A stretch of 64,000 nucleotides of DNA, taken from the NCBI RefSeq assembly GCF_013348805.1, contig NZ_CP054690.1, positions 248,001 to 312,000 on the forward strand. Reading direction: 5' to 3'. The stretch comes from Rhodococcus sp. W8901 (GTDB lineage: Bacteria; Actinomycetota; Actinomycetes; Mycobacteriales; Mycobacteriaceae). Both the position numbers and the translations under genes were made by a program. Numbering within the stretch: position 1 is the first letter of the stretch; each line of letters opens with the position of its first letter. Shown here piece by piece: positions 1 to 9,175 of this stretch. The notes under the pieces are model-generated. The model saw nothing but the letters and a program-made list of their open reading frames with translations, did no database searches and was not told the DNA's origin.

Positions 1-950
1 AGCTGCCCGGCCTGCGCCCAGCCGTCGGGGAGGGCGGCCCGCGCGCCGCCGGCCCCACCGCTGACTCCCGCGGCGCGCGCGGCGGTGTAGCCGGACCCCC
101 GGCCGGCGCCGCCGGCGGTCGCGGCCCCGGCTGCACCCGAGGTGGGCGCGGTGGACGTGTTCAGGACCACGGGGGCGCCACCGGCGACGCCGCCGAGCAC
201 GGCACCGCCGATGTTGGCGGCGGCGGAGGTGGCACCCGAGACGGTGCCCGCGACCGTGCCGACCTGCGATGCGGCCGCCATGACGGTCGGGTTCTGGGCG
301 AAGGCAGTCGCCGCCGCGGCGATGGTGCCGACCGGGTCGGTGCGGAAGTCGTTCTCGAGTCGGCGGCGGGCGACCTCGCCCGCGTCGCGGGACTCGAGGC
401 CGGCGGTGGATTCGTTGGTGAGCGGCGGCGGCTGCGTGAAGGATCCCGGTGTCGCCAGGATGCTCGACGCCGCCTCGTACGCCTCCATCACCAGCCCGGC
501 CCGGATGTCCATCGCACGGTCGGCGGCCTCGGCGACGGCGGCGGAGCCGTTGACCACGCCGCCGGTGCTGTAGGCGGCGGTCTTGGCTGCCTTGACCGCG
601 GTGATCTCGGGCAGGCTCGGCATGGTCAGCGCTGCGGACGTGTAGGCGCCGGCCTCGACGGAGGCCTTGGTCGCGGTGTCCGCGGCGAGCGTCGCGGTCT
701 GTTCGGCCCACGCGGCGAACGGGGCGATCCTGCCGAGCGCGGCCTCGGCGGCCACGCCCTCCCAGCCGGTGCGCAGCTCCGCCATCACCCTGTTCAGCGT
801 CGCGCCGGCGTCGGCGAAGCTCTCCGCGACCGCGGCCCACGCCGGGCTCGCCGCGCTGAGCGGCACGGGCCCCGCGCCCGCGGTGAGCGTCGTCGAATTG
901 ACGGTCGCACCGCGCGGCATCCAGACGACTCCGGTGACACCAGTGGTCAT
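1..950 (-). CDS. PPE-domain protein, 3' end cut by window edge
   Basis: Read on the minus strand, an open frame starts at the ATG at 950 and runs off the window at base 1. The first residues are MTTGVTGVVWMPRG, followed by a helical Ala-rich region containing GWEGVAAEAAL, a WXG-type turn typical of PPE and related type VII secretion substrates. The rest is Ala/Gly/Thr-rich. It follows the PE gene by 55 bp on the same strand, the usual PE-PPE pairing in which the two products form a helical heterodimer exported by an ESX system. No ESX machinery gene is in view. The family call rests on the N-terminal pattern and the PE neighbour; the C-terminus is not visible. Confidence 0.75.
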   Translation of the reverse strand, partial: MTTGVTGVVWMPRGATVNSTTLTAGAGPVPLSAASPAWAAVAESFADAGATLNRVMAELRTGWEGVAAEAALGRIAPFAAWAEQTATLAADTATKASVEAGAYTSAALTMPSLPEITAVKAAKTAAYSTGGVVNGSAAVAEAADRAMDIRAGLVMEAYEAASSILATPGSFTQPPPLTNESTAGLESRDAGEVARRRLENDFRTDPVGTIAAAATAFAQNPTVMAAASQVGTVAGTVSGATSAAANIGGAVLGGVAGGAPVVLNTSTAPTSGAAGAATAGGAGRGSGYTAARAAGVSGGAGGARAALPDGWAQAGQ

Positions 951-1005
951 GCTGTGTTCTCCTCGTTCCCCTCGAATGTGGCTGGCAGGTCCCGGTCCGG
1001 CGTGG

Positions 1006-1314
1006 TCACATGCCGGCCGCGAGCGACGTCCCGATCGTCTGGTCCTCGTCCCGGTAGGTCGCGGCCTGCGCGCGGAGCATCACGGCGGCGGCGGTGAGTT
1101 CCTCGATGCTGCGCCCGGCCGCCGGGCTGAAGCTGTTCGCCAGGCCGTTGAAGTACCCGGCCGCCATCACCGACACCTCCTCGGCGCCGGACGGCGCGAC
1201 GGTGAGGGCCGGTGCCGCCGCGGTGAGGGTGACCTGCAGGCGGACGGCGAGCGCGTCGAGTTCGGTGGCCGCGGCGAGGAGGACGTCAGGGTCGACGAAC
1301 ACGTGATCCGACAT
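1006..1314 (-). CDS. PE-domain protein
   Basis: This 102-residue protein begins MSDHVFVDPDVLLAAATELD, and nearly all of it is a helical Ala-rich PE-type domain. The ATG at 1314 is chosen because GAGGAGA sits just upstream; a longer frame to 1413 has no such site and adds unlike sequence. PE proteins pair with PPE proteins and are exported by ESX systems through a YxxxD/E signal, and YRDED near residue 90 fits that signal. The PPE partner follows directly. There is no long C-terminal extension such as the PGRS type. Confidence 0.8.
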   Translation of the reverse strand: MSDHVFVDPDVLLAAATELDALAVRLQVTLTAAAPALTVAPSGAEEVSVMAAGYFNGLANSFSPAAGRSIEELTAAAVMLRAQAATYRDEDQTIGTSLAAGM

Positions 1315-1438
1315 GCGGGTATCTCCTCGAATCGGGGTCGATGGCAACCGGGGCGAGCAGATGAAACTCGTCCCTTGATTGCTTGGACGCCGAAAGCGAG
1401 CGGTCGGTTCCATTCGAATTCGACCGGATCGGGACGGG

Positions 1439-1789
1439 TCAGCCCCAGCCGAGCTCGTGCAGCCGGTCCTCGTCGATGCCGAAGTAGTGCGCCACCTCGT
1501 GGATGACGGTGACCATCACCTCGTGCACCACCTCGTCCTCGGTGTGGCACACGTCGAGGATCGCGTCGCGGTAGATGGTGATGGTGTCGGGCAGGGCGCC
1601 GCCGTAGTGGCTGTCCCGCTCGGTGAGGGCGATGCCGTGGTAGAGCCCGAGCAGGGTCGGCTCCTCGTCGTTGCGCGGCTCGACGAGCACCACGACGTTG
1701 TCGATTCCCGCGGCGAGTTGAGGCGGGATGAGGTCGAGCGCTTCCGAGACCAGCTCCTCGAAGTGAGCGGCCGTCATGGTCACCGGCAC
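1439..1789 (-). CDS. Small zincin-like metallopeptidase family protein
   Basis: This is a 116-residue protein with a zinc-binding HEVAH motif (HExxH) near residue 97, followed by YFGIDEDRLHELGW. It matches the small minimal-zincin family represented in M. tuberculosis by Rv3836. The start is taken as the GTG at 1789, 1 bp after the stop of the upstream septum-formation gene, which suggests translational coupling; the ATG at 1777 is an alternative. Physiological substrates of this family are not established. Together with the next gene it reproduces the Rv3835-Rv3836 pair beside serS. Confidence 0.85.
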   Translation of the reverse strand: MPVTMTAAHFEELVSEALDLIPPQLAAGIDNVVVLVEPRNDEEPTLLGLYHGIALTERDSHYGGALPDTITIYRDAILDVCHTEDEVVHEVMVTVIHEVAHYFGIDEDRLHELGWG

Positions 1790-1790
1790 G

Positions 1791-2864
1791 TCAGCCCCCG
1801 GCCGGGGGGAGCGGCGCGGCGCCGGGCAGCGGGGTCGGCACGGAACGGCCCTCGGGCGCGGGCGGCGGCGGGACGGGCGCCTGCCCGTTGATGAGGATGG
1901 CGCCCTTGGCGCTGCCGACGATGGTCGCGAATCCGCTGCCGTCGACCTCCTTGCCGATCGAACAGTTGATCTTGCGGCTGCCGACGAGCCAGCTGTCGAG
2001 GTCGAGGTTGTCCCAGAACAGCGTCAGGGTCTTGTCACGCAGCGTGTCGGGGGAGCCGAGGTAGCCGTTGCTGGCCTCGGTGCACGCGCCCTCGAGGAAC
2101 TTGTCCTGGTCCTCGACGGAGGGCATGCCACCGGGGAAGCGGCTGGCCAGGTCGATCACGCCGACCACCTCGAACGCGTGCGACTGCGCGCAGTCGACGG
2201 GATCGGACGGGACGTTCTGGTTGATGCCGATGCAGGTGCCCACGTTCCACACCTTCGACTGGTCCTGCTCGGCGACGCGGCCCTCGATGGGCAGCAGTGT
2301 TCCGGTGACACCGGAGAACTGCAGGCCGCAGCGGATGGTGCGTTCGCCGGCGGCCCAGCCGGCCTCGCCGGGATTGATCAGGCCGACGCTGAACTTGCCC
2401 TTGGGGTCGAACCGTCCGTCCAGGTAGTTGTTGACGGCCGGCGCGCAGTGTTCGTCGCGGAGTTCGGAGAAGCGCAGTACACCGGGGAACTTGGAGCCCG
2501 GACCGAACTCGACGCCCGGATACAGGCTGAGGTCCACATCGGTGGCGACCTCGAACTGGTGCGCCTGCGCGCAGTCGACCTTCTCGAGGTCGCTGGCGTC
2601 GGCGCTGCTCCATGTCAGGCAATCGCCGGTGGTGGCCGAGCCGAACGCCTCGCCGGCGACGGCGCCGGTGGGCTGCGGTCCCACGCCACTCGTGTGAACA
2701 GGCAGTTTCTCGCCGCGGTCGAAACCGCCGGAGACGAAGATGGTGGCGATGGCGGCGATCACCGCGCCGATCGCGACGAGCGCGAGAGCACGCCTGGTCA
2801 CCGGCGCGGACACGTGTCGGCGCCGCTCCGGCTGTGGTGTCGGCTGCGGTTGATCGTCGGACAT
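1791..2864 (-). CDS. Septum formation family membrane protein (Rv3835-like)
   Basis: This is a protein of about 357 residues. It has a short basic, Pro/Gln-rich cytoplasmic N-terminus, one membrane segment (ALALVAIGAVIAAIATIFV, about residues 28-47) and a long extracellular part with several Cys residues. Two halves repeat the pattern GDCL/GTCI...VDCAQ.H.FEV, as in the actinobacterial septum-formation domain family. It ends in a Pro-rich tail. The start could be the ATG at 2864 (MSDDQPQ) or 2873; neither has a strong ribosome site. It is the first gene of a minus-strand pair with the metallopeptidase and is divergent from the ankyrin gene. The role in septation is family knowledge only. Confidence 0.8.
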   Translation of the reverse strand: MSDDQPQPTPQPERRRHVSAPVTRRALALVAIGAVIAAIATIFVSGGFDRGEKLPVHTSGVGPQPTGAVAGEAFGSATTGDCLTWSSADASDLEKVDCAQAHQFEVATDVDLSLYPGVEFGPGSKFPGVLRFSELRDEHCAPAVNNYLDGRFDPKGKFSVGLINPGEAGWAAGERTIRCGLQFSGVTGTLLPIEGRVAEQDQSKVWNVGTCIGINQNVPSDPVDCAQSHAFEVVGVIDLASRFPGGMPSVEDQDKFLEGACTEASNGYLGSPDTLRDKTLTLFWDNLDLDSWLVGSRKINCSIGKEVDGSGFATIVGSAKGAILINGQAPVPPPPAPEGRSVPTPLPGAAPLPPAGG

Positions 2865-2924
2865 TGGTTCCATAATGCCCGCATCGGGAGCAGATGCCGA
2901 AGTTTCCGCGTAGGTTCGTCCGAC

Positions 2925-3347
2925 ATGAGTGAGGAACATCCCGGTGAGCGCGACGGCGACCTGCCGGGAGACGTGCAGGAGTTGGCCGGTCGATTGTTCG
3001 ACATGGCCCGGACCGGCGCCGCGACCGCGTTGGCGCAGTACGTCGACGCCGGGGTCCCGGTCAACCTCACGAACGCGAGCGGCGACACGCTGGTGATGCT
3101 CGCGGCCTACCACGGGCACACCGACGCGGTCCGGGCGCTGATCGAGCGGGGCGCCGACGTGAACCGCCCGAACGACCGCGGACAGACGCCGCTGGCGGGT
3201 GCCGTGTTCAAGGGCGAGGACGCCGTGGTGGCCGCGCTCGTGGACGCGGGGGCCGACGCGGCGGCCGGTCAGCCGTCGGCGCTCGATGCCGCACGCATGT
3301 TCGGACGCGACGACTATCTGCAGATATTGGGGAAGCACCCGGAGTGA
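2925..3347 (+). CDS. Ankyrin-repeat protein
   Basis: This is a 140-residue soluble protein. Ankyrin signatures are visible as GDTLVMLAAYHGHTDAVRAL, then IERGADVNRPNDRGQTPLAGAV, then VDAGADAAA, giving about three repeats over residues 35-130. There is no signal peptide. The ATG at 2925 begins MSEEHPGERDGD; the upstream frame is antisense to the divergent gene and unlikely to be coding. Ankyrin repeats mediate protein-protein contacts, and the partner is unknown. It ends 30 bp before serS on the same strand. Confidence 0.85.
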   Translation: MSEEHPGERDGDLPGDVQELAGRLFDMARTGAATALAQYVDAGVPVNLTNASGDTLVMLAAYHGHTDAVRALIERGADVNRPNDRGQTPLAGAVFKGEDAVVAALVDAGADAAAGQPSALDAARMFGRDDYLQILGKHPE

Positions 3348-3363
3348 GCGTGGTGTCACCAAG

Positions 3364-3369
3364 TAGGGT
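3364..3369 (+). promoter_or_regulatory. Candidate -10 element of serS (leaderless)
   Basis: TAGGGT lies 8 bp before the GTG at 3378, and there is no Shine-Dalgarno sequence. The arrangement fits a leaderless transcript starting at or next to the start codon, a pattern common in mycobacteria and relatives. Confidence 0.45.
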
Positions 3370-3377
3370 TTGTGGTC

Positions 3378-4637
3378 GTGATTGACCTCAAGTTCCTTCG
3401 CGAGAACCCCGACGCCGTCCGCACCTCGCAGCGCACCCGCGGTGAAGACCCCGGTCTGGTCGACGCGCTGCTCGAGGCCGATGCATCCCGCCGCGCCGCT
3501 GTCCTGGCCGGCGACACCCTGCGCGCCGAGCAGAAGGCGTTCGGCAAGAAGGTGGGGCAGGCGTCCCCGGAGGAGCGTCCCGCGCTGCTCGAGGGTTCCA
3601 AGGAACTGGCGCGGAAGGTGAAGGACGCCGAGGCGACCCAGCACGAGGCGCAGGCCGCGATGGAGGCCGCCCACCGCGCGATCTCGAACATCGTGCAGGA
3701 GGGTGCGCCCGCCGGCGGCGAGGACGACTTCATCACGCTCGAGACCGTCGGCGAGATCCCGACGTTCGACTTCGAGCCCAAGGATCACCTCGAGCTCGGT
3801 GAGTCGCTGGGACTGATCGACATGGAGCGCGGCGCCAAGGTGTCGGGCTCGCGGTTCTACTTCCTCACCGGCTTCGGTGCGATGCTCCAGCTCGGCATGC
3901 TGCAGCTCGCGGCGCAGAAGGCGATGGCCAACGGTTTCACCATGATGATTCCGCCGGTGCTGGTGCGCCCCGAGATCATGCAGGGCACCGGCTTCCTGGG
4001 CCAGCACTCCGACGAGATTTACCACCTCGCGGACGACGACCTGTACCTCGTCGGCACGTCCGAGGTCCCGCTCGCGGGCTACCACTCGGGCGAGATCCTG
4101 GACCTGTCGAACGGCCCCAAGCGGTACGCGGGCTGGTCGTCGTGCTTCCGTCGCGAGGCCGGCAGCTACGGCAAGGACACCCGCGGCATCATCCGCGTCC
4201 ACCAGTTCGACAAGGTGGAGATGTTCACCTACTGCAAGCCCGAGGACGCCGACGCCGAGCACCAGCGTCTGCTCGCCTGGGAGCGCGACATGCTGGACGC
4301 GATGGGGCTCCCGTACCGCGTCATCGACGTCGCCGGCGGCGACCTCGGTTCGTCCGCGGCCCGCAAGTTCGACTGCGAGGCTTGGGTTCCCACCCAGCAG
4401 CAGTACCGCGAGCTGACGTCGACGTCGAACTGCACCACCTACCAGGCCCGCCGCCTCGCGGTGCGCTACCGCGACGAGAACGGCAAGCCGCAGACCGCCG
4501 CGACCCTCAACGGCACCCTCGCCACCACGCGCTGGCTCGTCGCGATCCTCGAAAACCACCAGCAGGCAGACGGTTCCGTCAAGGTCCCCGCCGCCCTGGT
4601 GCCGTTCGTCGGCCGTGAGGTGCTGACGGCGCCGTAG
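3378..4637 (+). CDS. serS: Seryl-tRNA synthetase
   Basis: This 419-residue protein activates serine and charges tRNA-Ser (and tRNA-Sec where present) in the cytoplasm. The N-terminal coiled-coil arm runs over about residues 1-110. The class II catalytic core contains motif 2 ([21 protein letters not shown]) and motif 3 ([16 protein letters not shown]). The GTG at 3378 ([12 protein letters not shown]) is chosen over the GTG at 3372 because family members start at this I/M-D-L-K-F-L-R position. Length matches actinobacterial SerRS. It ends just before the first copy of the dispersed palindrome, convergent with the thioesterase gene. Confidence 0.98.
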   Translation: MIDLKFLRENPDAVRTSQRTRGEDPGLVDALLEADASRRAAVLAGDTLRAEQKAFGKKVGQASPEERPALLEGSKELARKVKDAEATQHEAQAAMEAAHRAISNIVQEGAPAGGEDDFITLETVGEIPTFDFEPKDHLELGESLGLIDMERGAKVSGSRFYFLTGFGAMLQLGMLQLAAQKAMANGFTMMIPPVLVRPEIMQGTGFLGQHSDEIYHLADDDLYLVGTSEVPLAGYHSGEILDLSNGPKRYAGWSSCFRREAGSYGKDTRGIIRVHQFDKVEMFTYCKPEDADAEHQRLLAWERDMLDAMGLPYRVIDVAGGDLGSSAARKFDCEAWVPTQQQYRELTSTSNCTTYQARRLAVRYRDENGKPQTAATLNGTLATTRWLVAILENHQQADGSVKVPAALVPFVGREVLTAP

Positions 4638-4653
4638 CCTCACTTTTGGTGTT

Positions 4654-4704
4654 GGCCGAATGTCACATGCGTTCAGTTGGACCGAACGCATGTGACATTC
4701 GGCC
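4654..4704. repeat. Dispersed palindrome, copy 1
   Basis: Perfect 21-bp inverted arms (4654-4674 and 4684-4704, starting GGCCGAATGTCACATGCG) flank a 9-nt spacer. It sits between the convergent serS and thioesterase genes. The same arm sequence recurs at 58113-58163 and 59184-59234. It may act as a bidirectional terminator, but the conserved sequence in distant places shows it is a repeat family. Confidence 0.9.
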
Positions 4705-4719
4705 GAAGTGTTTTCGGGG

Positions 4720-5208
4720 TCAGCGCAGGATCAGGCAGGTGGTGGACGCCGTCGCCAGCAGCCGGTCCCGGTCGTCGCGGACCTCGGCCCGTGCGGTGGC
4801 GGTGGTGCGGCCGGTGTGCTCCGAAAAGCCGTGCACGCGAATGGATCCCTGTTCGGCTTTGATGCCGCGGATGTACCGGACGGTGATGTCGAGGGTGGTG
4901 TATCCGACGCCGGCCGGAAGGGTGCTCGAGACGGAGAAGCCCATCGCGGTGTCGATCATCGTGGCGATGACGCCGCCGTGCACACTGCCGACGGCGTTGT
5001 AGTGCCACTCGGCCGGCTCGGCCGTGATCTCGACGAAGCCTTCGCGGGCGTCGGTGACGCGGAAGCCGAGGGTGCTCGCGGTGGGATGGTGCGGGACGGT
5101 GCCGTCGACCAGGCCGCGGACGAACTCGAGTCCACTGAGGTTCCGGTTGGCATCCGCGATCGGGGCGGGGTCGTTCCAGGTGTAGGTGCGCTGACGTTCG
5201 GGAGACAC
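4720..5208 (-). CDS. PaaI-type hotdog thioesterase
   Basis: This 162-residue hotdog-fold protein carries the hallmark NAVGSVHGGVIATMIDTAMG (about residues 71-90), which holds the HGG turn and the catalytic Asp region of PaaI/YdiI acyl-CoA thioesterases. A second conserved stretch is TTLDITVRYIRGI. The family hydrolyses acyl- or aryl-CoA thioesters in the cytoplasm; the substrate here is not readable. The start at 5208 gives MSPERQRTYTW. It is convergent with serS across the palindrome. Confidence 0.88.
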   Translation of the reverse strand: MSPERQRTYTWNDPAPIADANRNLSGLEFVRGLVDGTVPHHPTASTLGFRVTDAREGFVEITAEPAEWHYNAVGSVHGGVIATMIDTAMGFSVSSTLPAGVGYTTLDITVRYIRGIKAEQGSIRVHGFSEHTGRTTATARAEVRDDRDRLLATASTTCLILR

Positions 5209-5470
5209 CCGTCAGACCGTACCCGCGGCGGTGCGGGCTCGCGGCCCGGTGGCTGGCCGGGCCGAATTCCATTTCTGGAATTCAATTCAATAATACCCTG
5301 CGGTATGTAGGAGTGATCAATTCTTTGTTCGCCGTAGCGGGTCGATTCCCGGTCGGCGTCTCGGCGAGGGCGGGGCCGTCGGTGTCGAGTTTGAGGCTCA
5401 TTTCGGTGCGGGGTGAAGCGTAAGGGTTAATCCCGAGGTGAAGTTCCCGATTCTGGACACGCGGCGACGC

Positions 5471-5496
5471 TGGACATGGTACTGGACTCATGTCCA
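5471..5496. promoter_or_regulatory. Inverted repeat, possible operator
   Basis: TGGACATG and CATGTCCA form perfect 8-bp arms around a 10-bp spacer, 237 bp before the first Ig-repeat start. The size and spacing suit a dimeric regulator. No regulator can be named. Confidence 0.35.
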
Positions 5497-5622
5497 GGCA
5501 TGTTGACCCAGTTGGAAGCTATTTTTTTTGCCTCCGTGTCCATGTGGCGGCCGAGGGTTTCTTCCGGATCGGACGTACCGGCCGGTAACAAACGTGTGTT
5601 CGGCAAATCTCCAGCAACATTT

Positions 5623-5632
5623 GGACGTTTGG
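5623..5632 (+). promoter_or_regulatory. GGACGTTTGG element before the first Ig-repeat gene
   Basis: TTTGGACGTTTGGTCGG resembles the element before the third, sixth and seventh Ig-repeat genes. It lies 110 bp before the ATG at 5733. The related element before the other type A gene lies 107 bp before its start. Confidence 0.4.
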
Positions 5633-5732
5633 TCGGCAAAACCGACACATAGGCGTAATCCCGCCGTTATGGTGTGCGGACCTCTGCGGATTTCCCCTCC
5701 CCCCATCCGCAACTTCTGCAAAGGAAGCGAGT

Positions 5733-8700
5733 ATGCAAAATTCGATAGTGAGGCGCTGTGTCGTGCCACTCACAGGCACAGCGCTCGTCGCCGGGACGCT
5801 CCTGATCGGGAGCCCGGCGAATGCGGTCGTCAACACGACGAACTTCAAGAACGCATGTCAGGCATCGGCCACAATCACCGTGCACAAGGTTGCGGACACC
5901 GGGATGACTGTGGACGCTCCTGCCACGGTGGCACCGGGTGAGACATTCACCTACCGGATACAGCCGGTTGGCGCTTCGTACCCCAACTCGGACTCGGGCG
6001 CGACCACGACGAACGTGTCGCGGCTGAAGGTCGACTATCAGATTCCGGCGAACGCCACGTTCGTCAGCGCCTCGGTCGTGCCCGGCACGGCCATCAATCT
6101 CGATGGTGTGGCCCCCGGCGTCCTGAGGGTCAACGATTCCGGAAACCCTGACGCCGCAGGAAACATCCTGCGACTGTCCGGCAACAATCAGACCATCTCG
6201 AATGGGCCGAGCACCAGTACCAACAGCGAAGGTGGCATTCGGGCACCCAAGCTGAAGAAGGACCTCAACGGCAACGGGACCGGCGGTGACAGCTGGTTCC
6301 GACTGCCCGCTGTCGACGTGACCATGGTGGCTGGGTCAGCCGGTGTGATCACGCCGACGGTGCGCACAGCAGGCAGCGCCGCGAACTACAACGCCAATGA
6401 GAGCTACTACACCTTCCTGCCGCTGGCGAGCTTCTTCGGGAACCAGTGGGCGCCCACGCGGTGCACGCCGCGCGACGACAAGGGCGCAGGGCTCAACGCC
6501 GGCGCCGGCCCGCTGGCCACGATCAATGTCGTTGCTGCTCAGGTGTCGACCGCCACTACCCTCGCTGCGCCGGCCGCGGCGGAGACCGGCACCCCGGTCA
6601 CGCTGACTGCCAACGTCGCGCCCAACAACGCGACGGGCTCGGTGCAGTTCCAGGACAACGGCACCGACATCGGCTCCCCGGTGGCGGTGTCGGGCGGCTC
6701 GGCCAGCCTGGATCACACGTTCACGTCTGCCGGTTCGCACTCGGTGACGGCGGTGTTCACCGGTACCGGTAGCTTCACCGGTTCGACGTCGGTGGCTTCG
6801 ACCGTGACAGTGTCCGACCCGACCCCGGTCGATGTCGCGACGACACTGGGATTGACGGTTCCGCAGAACGCGGAGACCGGCACGGCCGTCGACCTGACCG
6901 CCACCGTGACCCCGGCGAATGCCGCGGGCACCGTGCAGTTCAAGGACAACGGCAACAACATCGGTTCCCCGGTGACGGTGGCGTCCGGCGCGGCGACGTT
7001 GTCGCACTCGTTCACCGTGGCCGGCGCACACGCGATCACGGCCGACTTCACGGGCGCACCCGGCTTCACGGGTTCGACCGCGGGAGCCCAGAACGTGACC
7101 GTCGCCGATCCGGTGGTTCCGGATGTCGAGACCACGACGACGGTGTCGGCTCCGGCCAACGCCGCGACCGGGGCCGAGGTGACGCTCACCGCGAACGTCG
7201 CCCCGCAGAATGCTTCCGGCACGGTGCAGTTCACGGCCAACGGCAGCAACATCGGTTCGCCGGTGACGGTGTCCAACGGTGTTGCGACGCTGCCGCACAC
7301 GTTCGCCACTGCCGGCTCGTACGCGGTCGGCGCAGCATTCACCGGTGACGCCGGATTCGCTGCCTCCACTGCGGCGCAGACGCAAAACGTCACTGTGACG
7401 GATCCGGTCACCACGACGACGACTGAGCTCACGGTCCCGCAGGACGCGGAGACCGGCGCAGCGGTGGACCTGACGGCGAACGTCACTCCGCAGAATGCGG
7501 TCGGTTCGGTGCAGTTCCAGGACAACGGCACCGACATCGGTCAGCCGGTGACGGTCTCGAACGGTGTTGCGACGCTGTCGCATCAGTTCACCTCGGCCGG
7601 TTCGCACAGCATCACGGCCACCTTCACCGGTGGAGCGGGATTCGCGGGCTCGACCGCGGGTGCACAGACCGTGACGGTGACCGATCCGGTGGTTCCGGAC
7701 ACGGAGACCACTACCACCGTGACGGCTCCGGGCACGGCTGAGACGGGCTCCTCGGTGACATTGTCTGCTGCGGTTGCCCCGGTTCCGACCGGTGGCACGG
7801 TGCAGTTCAAGGTCGCCGGCAGTGATGTCGGTACTCCGGTGAATGTCGATGGCACCGGTCACGCGAGCATGCCGTACACGTTCAATGCGGAGGGTTCGTA
7901 TGCAGTGACCGCGGTGTACTCGGGAACCACCGGGTTCGCGGGTTCGACGGCGTCGGCTCAGAACGTCGCGGTTTCGGATCCGGCTCCGTCGGATGTGGAG
8001 ACGAGTCTGGGGCTGACGGTTCCGGCCACGGCTGAGACGGGTGCTGCGGTGGATCTGTCTGCTGCGGTCACTCCGGCGAATGCCGCAGGCACGGTGCAGT
8101 TCTCGGTGAACGGCAGCCCGGTCGGTGCTCCGGTCACGGTGTCGGGCGGTGCGGCAACGTACACGCACACCTTTGCTGCCGCGGGCTCGTTCAATGTGAC
8201 TGCAGCGTTCACCGGTGCGGTCGGATTCACGGACTCGGCTGCGTCTGCGCAGACGATCGCGGTTTCGGATCCCACTCCGGTGGAGGCGGACACCACGACG
8301 ATGCTGAACGTCCCGGGCAACGCCAAGACCGGTGAGTCGGAGGATCTGTACGCAACCGTGTACAACGCCGCGACTGCGGAGGTCGTCCCGAGCGGCGGCA
8401 CTGTCGAGTTCTTCGACGGCGCAACGTCGATCGGAACAGCTCTGGTGGTTGACGGTGTTGCCGCATTGGCGCACACCTTCACCGCGGCGGGCACGCACAC
8501 CATCACCGCGACGTTCAGCGGCGCGACCGGGTTTGCCGGTTCCAACGCCGGGGCGAAGCAGGTCGTGGTCACGGTGCCGACAGTGGCCGACGTCGAGACG
8601 GCCACGGTCGTGACGGTGCCGGCGAACGCGACGGCCGGAACCTCGGTGCAGTTGTCGGCGCAGGTCACCGGTGCGGGTGACGTGCCGGTCACCGGTACGG

Positions 8701-8954
8701 TCCAGTTCTTCGACGGGGCCAACCCGATCGGTGACGCGGTGACCGTGGTCAACGGCACGGCGGTTCTGAACCACACCTTCACCACGTCGGGTGCGCACAG
8801 CATCCACGCGGAGTTCAACGGCGGCCAGGGCATCGCGAACTCGACCTCGGGTTCGCAGACCGTCCAGGTCTCCGGGGGCAACCCGAGCGGAAGCTTGGGC
8901 AGTCTGAGTGGACTCTTCGGCGGCCTTCTTGGTGGCTTGAAGTTCGGCTCGTAA
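5733..8954 (+). CDS. Secreted Ig-like repeat protein 1 (head type A, 8 repeats)
   Basis: This is a predicted exported protein of 1073 residues. Residues 1-31 are a signal peptide ending PANA. Residues 32-272 are a type A head with one Cys near each end (ACQAS and TRCTPR) and shared motifs NSEGGI, APKLKK and AGLNAGAGPLATI. About residues 273-1047 hold eight Ig-like repeats of the Big_3/bacterial Ig kind, each with TGxxVxLxAxVxP, GxVQFxDNG and FTGAxGFxxST. Residues 1048-1073 are a Gly/Ser/Leu tail ending LKFGS. AAGGAAGCG precedes the ATG. There is no LPXTG motif or membrane anchor. A surface or adhesive role is inferred from architecture only. It is the first gene of the eight-gene cluster. Confidence 0.85.
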   Translation: MQNSIVRRCVVPLTGTALVAGTLLIGSPANAVVNTTNFKNACQASATITVHKVADTGMTVDAPATVAPGETFTYRIQPVGASYPNSDSGATTTNVSRLKVDYQIPANATFVSASVVPGTAINLDGVAPGVLRVNDSGNPDAAGNILRLSGNNQTISNGPSTSTNSEGGIRAPKLKKDLNGNGTGGDSWFRLPAVDVTMVAGSAGVITPTVRTAGSAANYNANESYYTFLPLASFFGNQWAPTRCTPRDDKGAGLNAGAGPLATINVVAAQVSTATTLAAPAAAETGTPVTLTANVAPNNATGSVQFQDNGTDIGSPVAVSGGSASLDHTFTSAGSHSVTAVFTGTGSFTGSTSVASTVTVSDPTPVDVATTLGLTVPQNAETGTAVDLTATVTPANAAGTVQFKDNGNNIGSPVTVASGAATLSHSFTVAGAHAITADFTGAPGFTGSTAGAQNVTVADPVVPDVETTTTVSAPANAATGAEVTLTANVAPQNASGTVQFTANGSNIGSPVTVSNGVATLPHTFATAGSYAVGAAFTGDAGFAASTAAQTQNVTVTDPVTTTTTELTVPQDAETGAAVDLTANVTPQNAVGSVQFQDNGTDIGQPVTVSNGVATLSHQFTSAGSHSITATFTGGAGFAGSTAGAQTVTVTDPVVPDTETTTTVTAPGTAETGSSVTLSAAVAPVPTGGTVQFKVAGSDVGTPVNVDGTGHASMPYTFNAEGSYAVTAVYSGTTGFAGSTASAQNVAVSDPAPSDVETSLGLTVPATAETGAAVDLSAAVTPANAAGTVQFSVNGSPVGAPVTVSGGAATYTHTFAAAGSFNVTAAFTGAVGFTDSAASAQTIAVSDPTPVEADTTTMLNVPGNAKTGESEDLYATVYNAATAEVVPSGGTVEFFDGATSIGTALVVDGVAALAHTFTAAGTHTITATFSGATGFAGSNAGAKQVVVTVPTVADVETATVVTVPANATAGTSVQLSAQVTGAGDVPVTGTVQFFDGANPIGDAVTVVNGTAVLNHTFTTSGAHSIHAEFNGGQGIANSTSGSQTVQVSGGNPSGSLGSLSGLFGGLLGGLKFGS

Positions 8955-8967
8955 GTAGTTCCTGATC

Positions 8968-9009
8968 CAGGCGCGGTCTCGCCTCCATGCGGAGATGGGG
9001 CCGCGCCTG
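8968..9009 (+). terminator. Hairpin after Ig-repeat gene 1
   Basis: CAGGCGCGG and CCGCGCCTG form a 9-bp outer stem with further inner pairing, 13 bp after the stop codon. There is no clear T tract. Confidence 0.5.
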
Positions 9010-9175
9010 AGATCGTCAGATCCGAAAATGATTGTTGGCGAATGGAAATCGCTCTTGGCGGTTGCCGAGAAACGACTCTGCAACGATCAGCAAACGGTGA
9101 CGCTGCAGTCCAGCTAGCGTCGGCATTCTTTTTACACCGCTGGGTCGGGGAAGCGCATACCTGAGGGAGGATTCA

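Larger units (their letters stand above)
5209..5732. other. Long intergenic control region before the Ig-repeat cluster
   Basis: This 524-bp region has no supportable gene. It is AT-richer than its surroundings and contains a run of eight T near 5520, a perfect inverted repeat (5471-5496) and a GGACGTTTGG element (5623-5632). AAGGAAGCG lies just before the ATG at 5733. It is the most likely site for control of the first Ig-repeat gene and for the divergent thioesterase promoter. Confidence 0.6.

Noticed and set aside
1791-4691. Minus-strand 966-codon frame covering serS and the ankyrin gene
   Set aside because: Only its last about 357 codons encode a family-like protein (the septum-formation protein). 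The rest is antisense to serS and the ankyrin gene.
4654-4704. Palindrome copy 1 as a simple intrinsic terminator only
   Set aside because: There is no T tract on either side, and the arm sequence itself, not just its pairing, is conserved in two other places, so it is listed as a repeat.
6336-9083. Minus-strand 915-codon frame opposite Ig-repeat gene 1, and similar long frames opposite genes 2-4
   Set aside because: These are Arg/His-rich translations that mirror the repeat period of the sense strand. They have no ribosome site or signal, and the sense strand has clear signal peptides and domains.
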